The translations under genes were made by a program, and so were the position numbers. From the NCBI GenBank assembly GCA_964546285.1, contig CAZJJK010000001.1, forward strand, positions 62,001 to 126,000: 64,000 nt of DNA, written 5' to 3'. Position 1 is the first letter of the stretch. Every line of letters starts with the position of its first letter. A model generated the notes under the pieces. That model did not search any database, was not told where the DNA came from, and was given only the letters and a program-made list of their open reading frames with translations. Of the stretch, positions 45,005 to 53,374 are shown piece after piece. The DNA is from CAZJJK01 sp964546285 (GTDB lineage Bacteria; Spirochaetota; Spirochaetia; Treponematales; Breznakiellaceae).

Positions 45005-46049
45005 TTTACCGGATAGCGATAAAATCAGCTATCAAGCTGAAATTCTCGGAAACCGTTTAATTAAGCGCTACAAGCATCTGCGAAAATGGGCAAAACGTAT
45101 AGGTGCCACCGCTTGGCGTCTGTATGATCGCGATATACCTGAAATACCCTTGGTTCTTGATATATATGGCGATTATATTGTTGGCGCATTGTATGAGCGG
45201 CCTTATGCGAAAGCTGAAGATGAAGAAGAACAATGGCTAAACTTTATGACAACTATCATCTCTCACAGCCTGAATAAAGACTCTTCTTTAATTTCAATGC
45301 GCCGCCGCCTGCGACAGCGCGGTCAAAATCAATATAGCCGCCTCGCCAGCTCTGGCAATGAAATCATCGTAAAAGAGGGCGGCTTACAATTTACGGTTAA
45401 TATATTTGATTATCTTGATACAGGTTTATTCCTCGATCACCGAAAAACACGGGACCTTATTCGCCAGGCGGCTCATGGCCGTCATATCCTAAACCTTTTT
45501 TGTTATACCGCCGCCTTTTCAATATACGCCGCATCAGGCGGCGCTCTTTCTACCGTCTCGGTCGATCTTTCCAACACTTATCTTGAGAAAGCCGAAAAGA
45601 ATTTTTTGCTTAACGCCTATAGCGCTACTCATGTTAAACCTGAGGCTATTTCTCGTTTTGCGTCCCTTGCTCGCAGCGGTCAAGGTTTAACTAAGAATAC
45701 AAACGCTTTAGTTCGCGCCGACGTTTTACGCTTTGTCCATGAAGCAGGTCTGGCCGGTCATACCTGGGATCTTATTATTCTAGATCCGCCAACTTTTTCC
45801 AATTCAAAAAAGATGACACAAACGCTAGATATTCGCCGCGATTATCACAAATTACTAGATATGAGCCTTAAGTTGCTTTCCCCATCGGGCGAATTGTGGT
45901 TTTCCACCAATGCTCGGTCCTTCGCTCTGGATCGCGCTTTTTGGCCCGCTTTCAAGATTGAGGACCTTAAAGAAGCGACCCGCGACGAGGATTTCCGCGG
46001 CCGTTCATTACGCGCCTGCTATCGTTTTAGTAGACCACGAAGTTCCTAG
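44997..46049 (+). CDS. RlmK/RlmI-like 23S rRNA methyltransferase
   Basis: The 350-residue protein is a class I SAM-dependent RNA methyltransferase. HILNLFCYTAAFSIYAASGG (SAM-binding loop), SVDLSNTYLEKAEKNF and the catalytic-type ILDPPTFSNSKKM match the C-terminal RlmK half of E. coli RlmKL, which makes m7G2069; the target here is inferred from that match. The unusual coupling with rex by an 8-base overlap suggests joint expression. No terminator is visible for the plus strand. Confidence 0.85.
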   Translation: MSDLPDSDKISYQAEILGNRLIKRYKHLRKWAKRIGATAWRLYDRDIPEIPLVLDIYGDYIVGALYERPYAKAEDEEEQWLNFMTTIISHSLNKDSSLISMRRRLRQRGQNQYSRLASSGNEIIVKEGGLQFTVNIFDYLDTGLFLDHRKTRDLIRQAAHGRHILNLFCYTAAFSIYAASGGALSTVSVDLSNTYLEKAEKNFLLNAYSATHVKPEAISRFASLARSGQGLTKNTNALVRADVLRFVHEAGLAGHTWDLIILDPPTFSNSKKMTQTLDIRRDYHKLLDMSLKLLSPSGELWFSTNARSFALDRAFWPAFKIEDLKEATRDEDFRGRSLRACYRFSRPRSS

Positions 46050-46108
46050 CGTTTACTTATGGAAGCCAGCTCTTTTCGTGAAACCTCAGCGATAAAGCAT
46101 AGATCCAT

Positions 46109-46134
46109 AAAAAAACCGGACCCTAGAGTCCGGT
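46109..46134 (-). terminator. Terminator of rho-rpmE
   Basis: On the minus strand ACCGGAC (46134-46128) pairs with GTCCGGT (46121-46115) around a 6-base loop and is followed by seven T's (46115-46109). It lies 22 bases past the rpmE stop. Confidence 0.9.
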
Positions 46135-46155
46135 ATAAAATGTACTATACAGCGC

Positions 46156-46359
46156 TTATTCTTTGATACCATATTTTCGGCGGAAGCGCTCAATACGTCC
46201 AGCGGTATCAACAAGTTTCTGTTTTCCAGTAAAGAAGGGATGACAGGCGGAACAAATTTCCACGTTTATATCCTTTACCGTAGAACGAGTCTCAATAACA
46301 TTACCGCACACACAAGTGATCTTGGTAAGTTCATATTTCGGGTGAATACCCTGTTTCAT
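46156..46359 (-). CDS. rpmE: Ribosomal protein bL31 (zinc-binding type)
   Basis: The 67-residue protein begins MKQGIHPKY and has the zinc ligands C17-V-C19 and C37-S-A-C40 with H41, so it is the zinc-containing form that can also serve as a zinc store. GGAGG lies eight bases before the ATG. It follows rho by 19 bases, a conserved arrangement, and shares its promoter and terminator. Confidence 0.97.
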   Translation of the reverse strand: MKQGIHPKYELTKITCVCGNVIETRSTVKDINVEICSACHPFFTGKQKLVDTAGRIERFRRKYGIKE

Positions 46360-46378
46360 CTATCTATCCTCCAAGCTA

Positions 46379-48199
46379 TCAATCAATTGCCGCTGTCCCG
46401 GTATTCATGGACTTCAGGAAAGCCTCATTATTCTTACTTTTCTTCATCCTGTCAATAAGGAGTTCAATGATCTCTATATCGTCCATAGGATTGATGACCT
46501 TACGCAAGACCCATATCTTTTGAAGCTCTTCTTCCTTCAATAACAGCTCTTCCTTACGGGTGCCTGACTTCTTAATATTGATCGCGGGGAATAAGCGACG
46601 ATCGGACAATCTTCGGTCAAGATCGATCTCCATATTGCCCGTACCTTTGAATTCCTCAAAAATGACCTCATCCATTCGGCTGCCTGTTTCTATCAAAGCT
46701 GTCGCGATTATGGTTAAGCTTCCCCCCTCCTCAATATTGCGGGCGGCACCAAAAAACCGTTTTGGTTTATGAAGAGCGTTAGAATCGACACCACCTGATA
46801 AAATTTTGCCGGATGTTGGAACCGTTTGGTTATACGCGCGGGCTAAGCGTGTAATAGAATCCAACAGTATTACAACATCCTTTTTATGCTCAACCAGCCT
46901 TTTCGCCTTTTCAAGCACCATTTCGGTAACTTGGACATGCCGCGAAGCTTGTTCATCAAAAGTGGAAGAGATTACCTCCGCCCGAACAGTCCGTTCCATA
47001 TCCGTAACTTCTTCCGGACGTTCATCAATTAGAAGCACAATGAGGTATACTTCCGGCTGATTCTTTGTTATAGCGTTCGCGATACGCTGCATTAATATGG
47101 TTTTACCGGTTCTAGGCGGAGCCACTATCAACGCCCGCTGGCCTTTTCCGATTGGAATAAACAAATTGATTATACGGGTAGATATTTCGTCTGAAACCGT
47201 CTCTAAATTGAGTTTTTCATCAGGATAAAGCGGCGTTAGATTATCAAAGGGAATACGACTTTGAGCCACAGCGGGATCGTCATAATTTACTGTTTCCACC
47301 CTAAGCATGGCGAAAAATCGCTCGCCTTCCTTGGGACTACGAATCTGTCCATAGACGGTATCGCCGGTTTTCAGCGCGAACAACCTAATCTGGCTAGGAC
47401 TGATATATATATCATCTGGTCCGGGCAAGTAAGAATTTTGAGGGCTTCGCAGAAAGCCATAGCCATCAGGCAATATTTCTAAAGACCCATAGGCGTATAT
47501 GATACCGCCATGCTCGGTATGCGCTTTGAGTATGGAAAATATTATTTCTTGTTTTTTTAAAGCGACCATATCCTCATGGCTTATTCCATAGCGGCTTGCC
47601 AGCTCACGAAGATCAATCATATTTGATCTGGTCAATTCATTGATAGAAAGCCTTGGTTTTCCATTTTCTTGATCGGGGCGAGGTTCAGGCCGGCCATAAA
47701 TATCTGGCGTTGGGGGAAAGGGTTTCATAGCCGGGCTATGGCGCTTGATGCCTGGTTTATCCTTCTCTCTTATTGGATCGGGATTTTTTTGAGTGTTTTT
47801 CCGCGCTAAAGACTCATTGGCCGCGACACTTTCACCATTACCTGAATTATCTTCTCCATTCCGAATATTAACGGAAGCCGATTCCATAGTCACGGAAAGC
47901 TGGCCATCCTTTTTTGGTTCTATCCTAATTGGACGCCGTTTTGGTTTAGCCCGTACGACTATAGAACGGCCTCCGCTTGATTCTGATGGCCCACGCCCAA
48001 GGTTTGATTCGTCGACACTATCAGCGTCGGTCGCTTCCTCGTCGCTAATAGGTATATCAGCCTCAAGTTTGACATCTTTTGGTTGAAGCTCATCCTTAAA
48101 GCCATTTTCGGATGATAAGCCCAGTTCTTTCTGGATCGCTTCAGTCACCGCTTCTCCATTTTCCGTACTTACGGTACGTTTTTTCCGAATTATTGCCAT
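46379..48199 (-). CDS. rho: Transcription termination factor Rho, with long N-terminal extension
   Basis: The 606-residue hexameric helicase has the RNA-binding N-domain (LRELASRYGISHEDM; GYGFLRSPQNSYLPGPDDIYISPSQIR region), Walker A APPRTGKTILMQ, VLLIDERPEEVTDM, DSITRLARAYN and the C-terminal FEEFKGTGNMEI block. It carries about 190 extra N-terminal residues, acidic and basic by turns and rich in serine and proline, seen in many high-GC and spirochaetal Rho proteins and often thought to aid RNA binding. GGAG precedes the ATG. Confidence 0.95.
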   Translation of the reverse strand: MAIIRKKRTVSTENGEAVTEAIQKELGLSSENGFKDELQPKDVKLEADIPISDEEATDADSVDESNLGRGPSESSGGRSIVVRAKPKRRPIRIEPKKDGQLSVTMESASVNIRNGEDNSGNGESVAANESLARKNTQKNPDPIREKDKPGIKRHSPAMKPFPPTPDIYGRPEPRPDQENGKPRLSINELTRSNMIDLRELASRYGISHEDMVALKKQEIIFSILKAHTEHGGIIYAYGSLEILPDGYGFLRSPQNSYLPGPDDIYISPSQIRLFALKTGDTVYGQIRSPKEGERFFAMLRVETVNYDDPAVAQSRIPFDNLTPLYPDEKLNLETVSDEISTRIINLFIPIGKGQRALIVAPPRTGKTILMQRIANAITKNQPEVYLIVLLIDERPEEVTDMERTVRAEVISSTFDEQASRHVQVTEMVLEKAKRLVEHKKDVVILLDSITRLARAYNQTVPTSGKILSGGVDSNALHKPKRFFGAARNIEEGGSLTIIATALIETGSRMDEVIFEEFKGTGNMEIDLDRRLSDRRLFPAINIKKSGTRKEELLLKEEELQKIWVLRKVINPMDDIEIIELLIDRMKKSKNNEAFLKSMNTGTAAID

Positions 48200-48360
48200 T
48201 ATGGTTCTCCGTCACAGAGTTGACGACCGGCCATAATTATCCGATCGCCGTAAGCCGCATTCCATATGAGAAACGGAACGGGAAGTATATTTGCCAAAAC
48301 CAATGGGTTCATCAGTCGCGTTAATGATTATTTATTGACATAAGGTAGGTTTGCGTTGTT

Positions 48361-48390
48361 ACTATAGACAGCTCTTACGAACCCTGTCAA
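48361..48390 (-). promoter_or_regulatory. Promoter of rho-rpmE
   Basis: On the minus strand a perfect TTGACA (48390-48385) and TATAGT (48366-48361) are 18 bases apart. The leader of about 155 bases (48200-48355) contains no gene; a long rho leader can serve autogenous control, but no structure was resolved here. Confidence 0.65.
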
Positions 48391-48431
48391 GTCTGTTTTA
48401 TCAATTACTAGAACATACGGCCAATTAATGC

Positions 48432-48908
48432 CTATTTCAATTCTTCCCATAGAAAAGCCACCGCTTCCTTTACCGCCATATCTTGAATCTCATTTCTTTT
48501 TCCAGAGAAGAAATACCGCCGACTTTTAAGACAACCCGTTTTTGACGAAACCGCGATAAAAACAGTTCCGCTAGGCAAAACTTGAGCGGCGCTTGGCGGC
48601 CCCGCGTATCCGGTAATAGCGATGGACCAGTTTGTGCCGCTTAATAAGCGGGTGTTTTCAGCTAGAGCTAGAGTAACCTGATCGCTTACCGCTCCAAATT
48701 GCTTAAGCAAAGCTTCAGGCACACCAACTATACGCGCTTTCGCGTCAGCGCTATAAACAACAAACCCACCCCAAAAATACTGGGAAGCGCCAGGCAACGC
48801 GGTAATAGCGGAACAAAGGCGGCCTCCCGTACAAGATTCAGCGCAAGACAAACTTATAGCATCAGCTTTAAAACGTTCCGCAATATGGACAAAAAGGTTT
48901 TCTATCAA
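48432..48908 (-). CDS. cinA: CinA-family nicotinamide-nucleotide amidohydrolase (PncC-type)
   Basis: The 158-residue protein is the CinA C-terminal domain alone: ESCTGGRLCSAIT, GAVSDQVTLALAENTR and IAITGYAGP. The PncC activity turns nicotinamide mononucleotide into nicotinate mononucleotide for NAD recycling. The N-terminal CinA domain is absent. The likely start is TTG at 48908, overlapping the bactofilin stop by 4 bases. It is the last gene of the response-regulator/bactofilin run. Confidence 0.85.
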   Translation of the reverse strand: MIENLFVHIAERFKADAISLSCAESCTGGRLCSAITALPGASQYFWGGFVVYSADAKARIVGVPEALLKQFGAVSDQVTLALAENTRLLSGTNWSIAITGYAGPPSAAQVLPSGTVFIAVSSKTGCLKSRRYFFSGKRNEIQDMAVKEAVAFLWEELK

Positions 48909-49384
48909 GATGCCGGCCCATCGCCTAATAATGTTCGTTTAATTTCAGCGCTTGGGCGAGAAAAAATACGAACATCCTTTTCTACACCTATCATAGAAAC
49001 TTGTCCGTCAAATAAAACGCCGTCAGCGATTTTAATCCGTTTTGCAGTGACATCACCTCGAACAACGGAACCCTTAGCCATCTCAACCGCGTCCACAACC
49101 TCAATAGTCCCATCCACGGTACCATTTACGTACAAAGAGCTGACAGAAACCCGATTAGCCTTAACTACCGCGTTGACATCAACTATAAGCGAGCCTGTCG
49201 CTTTTATTGTTCCTTCAAAATGCCCCTTTATTCGTAAATTTTCCTTAAACCGCAATACACCACGAAACACGGTCCCTGGACCAAATACCGTTTCTTTTTG
49301 ATAATTTTTCTTTATTTTCTCGCTATTTTCCAATTTTCGTTTACCGTTCCTTATTTTGTCGTCATGATAAACACCCCATCCCAA
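48905..49384 (-). CDS. Bactofilin-family cytoskeletal protein
   Basis: The protein has the repetitive right-handed beta-helix pattern of bactofilins (ETVFGPGTVFRGVLRFKENL; GHFEGTIKATGSLIV; VYGD-like repeats to GVLFDGQVSMI). Bactofilins polymerise without nucleotides and help set cell shape and wall synthesis, also in helical bacteria. The longest frame starts at 49384, overlapping the previous gene by 34 bases; TTG at 49333 (17 codons in) would avoid this and match the usual N-terminus, with only a distant AAGGAA. The exact start is open. Confidence 0.85.
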   Translation of the reverse strand: MGWGVYHDDKIRNGKRKLENSEKIKKNYQKETVFGPGTVFRGVLRFKENLRIKGHFEGTIKATGSLIVDVNAVVKANRVSVSSLYVNGTVDGTIEVVDAVEMAKGSVVRGDVTAKRIKIADGVLFDGQVSMIGVEKDVRIFSRPSAEIKRTLLGDGPAS

Positions 49385-49569
49385 TCATCTGGCGGTGGAT
49401 TTTCTATATAATGTTTGCATCGGGCGTAATATACTTTCGATGGTCCATCATTTGGATCCAAACGCAAAGCATTCCCGAAACAAGCAAGCGCTTTATCAAA
49501 TTCCATGAGCTTATATAATTTACGGCCTTCCCCGAACAAATCCAGGACTTTCTTCTTGGTTTCGTCCAT
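49351..49569 (-). CDS. Small TPR-like protein resembling the C-terminal tail of class III adenylate cyclases
   Basis: The 72-residue protein is one TPR-like helical pair (FDKALACFGNALRLDPNDGPS) followed by YYARCKHYIENPPPDDWDGV and a short tail. The same pattern of DGPS, Y-x-RC, then PPxxWDGV closes many bacterial class III adenylate/guanylate cyclases, where it follows the catalytic domain. Here it stands alone, with no cyclase fused or nearby. It sits between a response regulator and a bactofilin in one run. Its role is unknown. Confidence 0.8.
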   Translation of the reverse strand: MDETKKKVLDLFGEGRKLYKLMEFDKALACFGNALRLDPNDGPSKVYYARCKHYIENPPPDDWDGVFIMTTK

Positions 49570-49624
49570 TTCCGTACCTCCTAAAAGCCCCGCTTACTAA
49601 TACTTATTAACGACGCCTAAGTGT

Positions 49625-50314
49625 TTATACAGTTTTTCTGTACTGCCTTTGCAAAGTATGTAACTCTATTTCTTTATTTTTAAGAGCCTCTCTTTGTTTT
49701 TCAGCCTGTTTTAAACGCTCATACGCATGAGCGAGCTTCGCCCTAAGCTCGTCAGCTTCAGCTCTTATCGTTTCAAATTCTTTTAGATCCTGTGGGGAAA
49801 GAGCTTTAAGCTTATCTCGCATCCTATCGGAGACATCAAGCGCCACGTTTATAATCGTATATACTTCATCGTTTAAGCTTTCAGCGAAATTAACGCGAGA
49901 TTCGCGAGCCGCTATCTGGGCGAATAATTCTCTATTGCGCAAAACCGCTTTAATCCTGGCTAAGACTTCGGAGAAATTGTAGGGTTTTGTTATATAATCA
50001 TCAACGCCAAGTTCAAAGCCCTCAACCTTATCTTTAACATCATCCATGGCTGAAAACATAATTATAGGGATTTCTTTAAATTCCTCATAGGCGCTATCTG
50101 ATTTAAGTGTTTTTGTGACCTCCCAACCGGACATCTTGGGCATGATATTATCAAGAATAATTAAATCTGGATTGAACTGTTTAATTTTTTCCAAAGCTTC
50201 CAAACCATTTTCCGCTTTTTCAACGAGAAAACCTAATTTTGAAAGCATAACATCGAAGAATTCCAAATTTATTTGTTCATCATCAACGATAAGTATCTTT
50301 TTTCGCGCTTCCAT
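49625..50314 (-). CDS. Response regulator with receiver domain and coiled-coil output
   Basis: The receiver domain has ILIVDDEQ (acidic pocket), the phosphoacceptor aspartate in LIILDNIMP, the S in MFSAMDD and the K in ITKPYNF. The last 90 residues form a charged coiled coil (EFETIRAEADELRAKLAHAY; ERLKQAEKQREALKNK) and no DNA-binding domain, so the output is probably protein-protein contact. GTG at 50335 opens the frame, but ATG at 50314 has AGGAAGG just ahead. It leads the run that includes bactofilin. Confidence 0.9.
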   Translation of the reverse strand: MEARKKILIVDDEQINLEFFDVMLSKLGFLVEKAENGLEALEKIKQFNPDLIILDNIMPKMSGWEVTKTLKSDSAYEEFKEIPIIMFSAMDDVKDKVEGFELGVDDYITKPYNFSEVLARIKAVLRNRELFAQIAARESRVNFAESLNDEVYTIINVALDVSDRMRDKLKALSPQDLKEFETIRAEADELRAKLAHAYERLKQAEKQREALKNKEIELHTLQRQYRKTV

Positions 50315-50350
50315 ACCTTCCTTCCTCGATGCCACAATTAAGGCTATGCT

Positions 50351-50379
50351 ATTGTCCTATGGCTTTGACGCCTTGTCAA
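50351..50379 (-). promoter_or_regulatory. Promoter of the response-regulator/bactofilin run
   Basis: On the minus strand a perfect TTGACA (50379-50374) and GACAAT (50356-50351) are 17 bases apart, between the lnt stop and the regulator. Confidence 0.6.
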
Positions 50380-50394
50380 TCATGACTAAGGTGT

Positions 50395-51996
50395 TTATCG
50401 CCGCTTCGCCAGACGTAAAACACTTCGCGCCAACCCGAAGGCCAACAGAGCGATACCAATAATAGTTATGATTAATGCCCAAATATCGCCCCAACGTGTA
50501 TACCATGATGTTGTCTCAACGTATATCGGCACATCAACACTTAATTGCGTTTCGATAAAAGGCTGTGCCATATCGATTATTCGCCCATTTGGATCGATGG
50601 CGCAGGTTTGTCCAGAGGCGGTAGAGCGAACCACCGTACGTCGATTCTCAACCGCTCTAAAAACAGCCATTGTCGCGTGTTGCATTTGGCTGGGAAGACT
50701 TTTCGCCCAAGCGTCATTAGTCAGGTTAACGATAAGTTCAGCCCCAGCGCGAACAAAGTCACGCGATAAATAACCAAAGGTATCCTCAAAACAAATGGGC
50801 GTCGAAAATTTAATGCCAGCACTGTTGAATACCGTTAGTTCATCGCCTTTTTTCCAAAAGTGCGTATCCGCGTTTTTAAGAGCCTCATATATAGATGGGA
50901 ATTGTTTTTCGTATGGAAAATGCTCAGTAAACGGTACAAGATGAAGCTTTCTGTATATCTGCTTTTCAACGCCTTTCTCAATCAGCATTACGGCGTTATA
51001 ATCCACCCTATCCCAAACGCCTTTTTCATTTATTTCCTTTCTCGCGTCGTCATTGCCTATAACGAAGGGAACGGTTTGGGTTGAAAGATAATCCATCAAC
51101 TCTTTCACTAAAGGATAGGATTCTTCATCATCACGATAGACGGTATGCCAATAAATACGCGGCACAAAAGCTGTTTCTGACCAGACCACTAAATCCGGCT
51201 TAGGCTCCAAAGCGAGGGCTTCATCGGATAAGCGTTTTAGGGTTCTATAATTCTCCCAATAAGCGACTATCCCCCCACGCCAAGGATCGGTGTTATGCTG
51301 AATTAAAGCGATTCGCTTAGTTGGCGTGTCGCTCAGATCAATTTGACCAAATAAGCCATAGCCCAAGGTCGCTATCAAGCAAACCGCCCAAATAAGCGCC
51401 GGCCAACGGTTTTTAAAGAAGACTGTTTTAAAAGCAGCCCCGCGAGACTGAATACAATAAGCTATATAAGTTTGCGGGAATACTAATAACGCGCTTACGC
51501 CCCAAACTCCAAAAATGCTCGCTATTTGTATAAGCGGCAAGTAGGCCCATTGGGTGTACCCAATAATACCATAAGCATAAGCGACAAAGCCCTTTGTACG
51601 CAGATACTCATAACCAAGCCAGACAAAAAATTGAACAAGATAGGACTTTTTGGGGAAAAATACCGCTGAGGCTTTTAATAAAGGAAAAACAATAACAAAA
51701 TAAATTAAATAGATAACACCGACAATCAATCCAGCCAGTGGATGAAAAACGCTTAACCAATAATTATATAACCCATAAGCAATAAATCCATACACCGCAC
51801 CAAAGACAAACGAAGCTATCCATCCAAGCCTATAAGTCAGCCAAAAAACGGGTATGAGAGCGAACCATGCTAAAAAACCAAGACCGCTAGGAAATAAAAG
51901 ATTAGGAAAAGAAGCCGCGAAAAGTACGCAGGCTAATAACAAAACCCCGACATTAAGGGAAAATTCCTTAAAAACGTTTTTTTTTTCTTCCCTCAT
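50395..51996 (-). CDS. lnt: Apolipoprotein N-acyltransferase Lnt
   Basis: The 533-residue protein has about six to seven transmembrane segments (residues 15-210) and a periplasmic nitrilase domain. The catalytic glutamate, lysine and cysteine fall in WSETAFVPR, RKLHLVPFTEHFPY and TPICFEDTFGYLSR. It adds the third acyl chain to lipoproteins, a condition for sorting by LolCDE. The ATG lies 18 bases after the hup stop, so it probably belongs to the rpsT-hup transcript. Confidence 0.93.
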   Translation of the reverse strand: MREEKKNVFKEFSLNVGVLLLACVLFAASFPNLLFPSGLGFLAWFALIPVFWLTYRLGWIASFVFGAVYGFIAYGLYNYWLSVFHPLAGLIVGVIYLIYFVIVFPLLKASAVFFPKKSYLVQFFVWLGYEYLRTKGFVAYAYGIIGYTQWAYLPLIQIASIFGVWGVSALLVFPQTYIAYCIQSRGAAFKTVFFKNRWPALIWAVCLIATLGYGLFGQIDLSDTPTKRIALIQHNTDPWRGGIVAYWENYRTLKRLSDEALALEPKPDLVVWSETAFVPRIYWHTVYRDDEESYPLVKELMDYLSTQTVPFVIGNDDARKEINEKGVWDRVDYNAVMLIEKGVEKQIYRKLHLVPFTEHFPYEKQFPSIYEALKNADTHFWKKGDELTVFNSAGIKFSTPICFEDTFGYLSRDFVRAGAELIVNLTNDAWAKSLPSQMQHATMAVFRAVENRRTVVRSTASGQTCAIDPNGRIIDMAQPFIETQLSVDVPIYVETTSWYTRWGDIWALIITIIGIALLAFGLARSVLRLAKRR

Positions 51997-52014
51997 CTTA
52001 TACTATCGATCTGA

Positions 52015-52326
52015 CTATTTATCCGCGTTCTTAAGGTTCCAGACCTCTTGCTTAAGCTCTTTGCCCGGCCTGAAGGCGGCTACGCCATGAGCGCCCACGG
52101 AAACTGGTTCGCCAGTTTTTGGGTTGCGTGCTTTCTTTCTACCTTTACGTATGCGGATCTCAAAGGTACCAAAACCTCTAAGTTCCACAACCCGGCCAGC
52201 GATAAGGGCACCCTTGATTTCTTCGATAAAATAATCAAGGACCGCATGGATGTCCTTTCGATTCGTTCCGGTTTTAAGGTTGATTGAATCGATGATATCG
52301 GCTTTTGTTAGCTTTTTACCGGCCAT
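52015..52326 (-). CDS. hup: HU/IHF-family DNA-binding protein
   Basis: The 103-residue protein is typical: LTKADIIDSI near the start, GRVVELRGFGTFEIRIRKGRKKARNPKTGE across the beta arm (with the proline-containing tip region), and VAAFRPGKELK near the end. It bends and compacts DNA. GAGG lies in front of the ATG. The terminal stretch VWNLKNADK is slightly longer than in E. coli HU. Confidence 0.95.
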   Translation of the reverse strand: MAGKKLTKADIIDSINLKTGTNRKDIHAVLDYFIEEIKGALIAGRVVELRGFGTFEIRIRKGRKKARNPKTGEPVSVGAHGVAAFRPGKELKQEVWNLKNADK

Positions 52327-52382
52327 CCTAACCTCGTTTTATCCGCAACCGCGATTTGATAATTCTCCGTTATAAAACGGCG

Positions 52383-52400
52383 AAAAAACGGAAACTCCGT
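52383..52400 (-). terminator. Terminator or attenuator between rpsT and hup
   Basis: On the minus strand ACGGA (52400-52396... arm) and TCCGT (52392-52388) form a short stem with a three-base loop, followed by six T's (52388-52383), immediately after the rpsT stop. It could reduce readthrough into hup and lnt. No strong promoter was found between it and hup. Confidence 0.55.
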
Positions 52401-52401
52401 G

Positions 52402-52680
52402 TTACGAATTGTTTTTCATACTGTTGAACAAACGTTGCATTCGCGATTTTTTACGCGATGCGCTGTTTTTCTTAATAATACCCTTACAAGCGCTTGTATC
52501 AAGCTTCTTAATCATATCTTTAAACGCCTCATCAGCGGCGCTTTGATCCTTTTTTTGAACAGCGATAACAAATTTCTTAACACTTGTTCTTACAGCGCTT
52601 TTCGCGGTTTTATTGCGCAAACGCCGCGCTTCACTCTGCCGATATCGCTTTTCGGCGGAAGACTTCTTCACATCAGCCAA
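52402..52680 (-). CDS. rpsT: Ribosomal protein bS20
   Basis: The 92-residue lysine/arginine-rich helical protein has KRYRQSEARRLRNKTAKSAVRT and the GIIKKNSASRKKSRM tail, the S20 pattern. Its start is TTG at 52680, preceded by GGGGG seven bases ahead; TTG starts on rpsT are also known in enterobacteria, where they allow autoregulation. A promoter lies about 50 bases upstream and a terminator directly follows. Confidence 0.95.
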   Translation of the reverse strand: MADVKKSSAEKRYRQSEARRLRNKTAKSAVRTSVKKFVIAVQKKDQSAADEAFKDMIKKLDTSACKGIIKKNSASRKKSRMQRLFNSMKNNS

Positions 52681-52730
52681 TGGAAAACCCCCAACACGCG
52701 TGTTTACGCGCTTTACGATTACGCATATCT

Positions 52731-52759
52731 ACCCTATCAGATAGATTCGCCCCTGTCAA
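52731..52759 (-). promoter_or_regulatory. Promoter of rpsT
   Basis: On the minus strand TTGACA (52759-52754) and TAGGGT (52736-52731) are 17 bases apart. The leader contains the palindrome AACACGCGTGTT (52693-52704) just ahead of the Shine-Dalgarno. Confidence 0.6.
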
Positions 52760-52847
52760 TATTTCTTTACGCAAAATACTTTATAGAACGGATTTACGCC
52801 TAGCCGTGACAGAGCGGCTTAACTGAAAGCGTAATTTTTTCTTATTT

Positions 52848-53018
52848 TTACTTAAAATCCCTCGGACGGCGTTCTATCCTTTTGCACTTTTCACATTCGG
52901 CGATATTCTTCACTTTACCGTTTTCAAATATCGTTTTCATTTTAATCTCACCGCCGCAGGAACAAAAAAACTTTTGCGTGCTGCTGGATGTGCGGCTGTT
53001 CTTGCTGGCCTGGGCCAT
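52848..53018 (-). CDS. Small zinc-ribbon protein
   Basis: The 56-residue basic protein has CSCG (about residues 19-22) and CEKC (near 45-48), making a CxC...CxxC ribbon, then RIERRPRDFK. A longer frame opens at 53093, but AAGGAG seven bases before ATG 53018, and a promoter whose -35 ends near 53085, exclude that start. It is not a clear match to L33 or another known ribosomal protein. The role is unknown. Confidence 0.75.
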   Translation of the reverse strand: MAQASKNSRTSSSTQKFFCSCGGEIKMKTIFENGKVKNIAECEKCKRIERRPRDFK

Positions 53019-53061
53019 AGCGTCACTCCTTGTCCAACATGGACTCAAAATAGGTTGAGGA

Positions 53062-53090
53062 ACAATATAACAAGGCATGAACGCTGTCAA
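53062..53090 (-). promoter_or_regulatory. Promoter of the small zinc-ribbon gene
   Basis: On the minus strand TTGACA (53090-53085) and TATTGT (53067-53062) are 17 bases apart, about 38 bases of leader before ATG 53018. Confidence 0.7.
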
Positions 53091-53374
53091 CACTATAAAA
53101 AATATTTACTACACTACATAACACTTCATTCAATTAACCTAATAGAGCTTCCCACGGACCTAATAGCAAGGATTCATATTAAATGAACCGATTTGAATTG
53201 TCTTAGACCTTTAAAATAGGCTCTGTTGAATAAAATAATGCTAAAGCATATTCTCGAGAGCGCCTTGCTTATAAAGCCGCTATCTTTTATCTTTATTTTA
53301 GGTTAGTAACAATTCGCGATAACCACTATAACTTACGTGCGGCGGTTTTTTATCCCGCGCAAATGGGGTATACT
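53091..53374. other. AT-rich spacer without a recognisable gene
   Basis: This spacer between divergent units holds only a small ATGC-TAAA-GCAT hairpin near 53241-53252 and a weak TATAAC (about 53325) that could be the -10 of the IscR-like gene. No RNA gene or repeat was recognised. Confidence 0.5.

Noticed and set aside
48330..48366. A plus-strand TTGACA with TACTAT 17-19 bases on, facing away from rho
   Set aside because: It leads to no plus-strand gene and overlaps the well-supported minus-strand rho promoter, so it is probably chance.
53018..53093. Longer start at 53093 for the small zinc-ribbon gene
   Set aside because: It would lie upstream of the gene's own -35 box, and ATG 53018 has AAGGAG.
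53205..53245. GGCTCTGTTGAATAAAATA resembles an insertion-sequence end
   Set aside because: No matching inverted repeat, target duplication or transposase fragment was found nearby.
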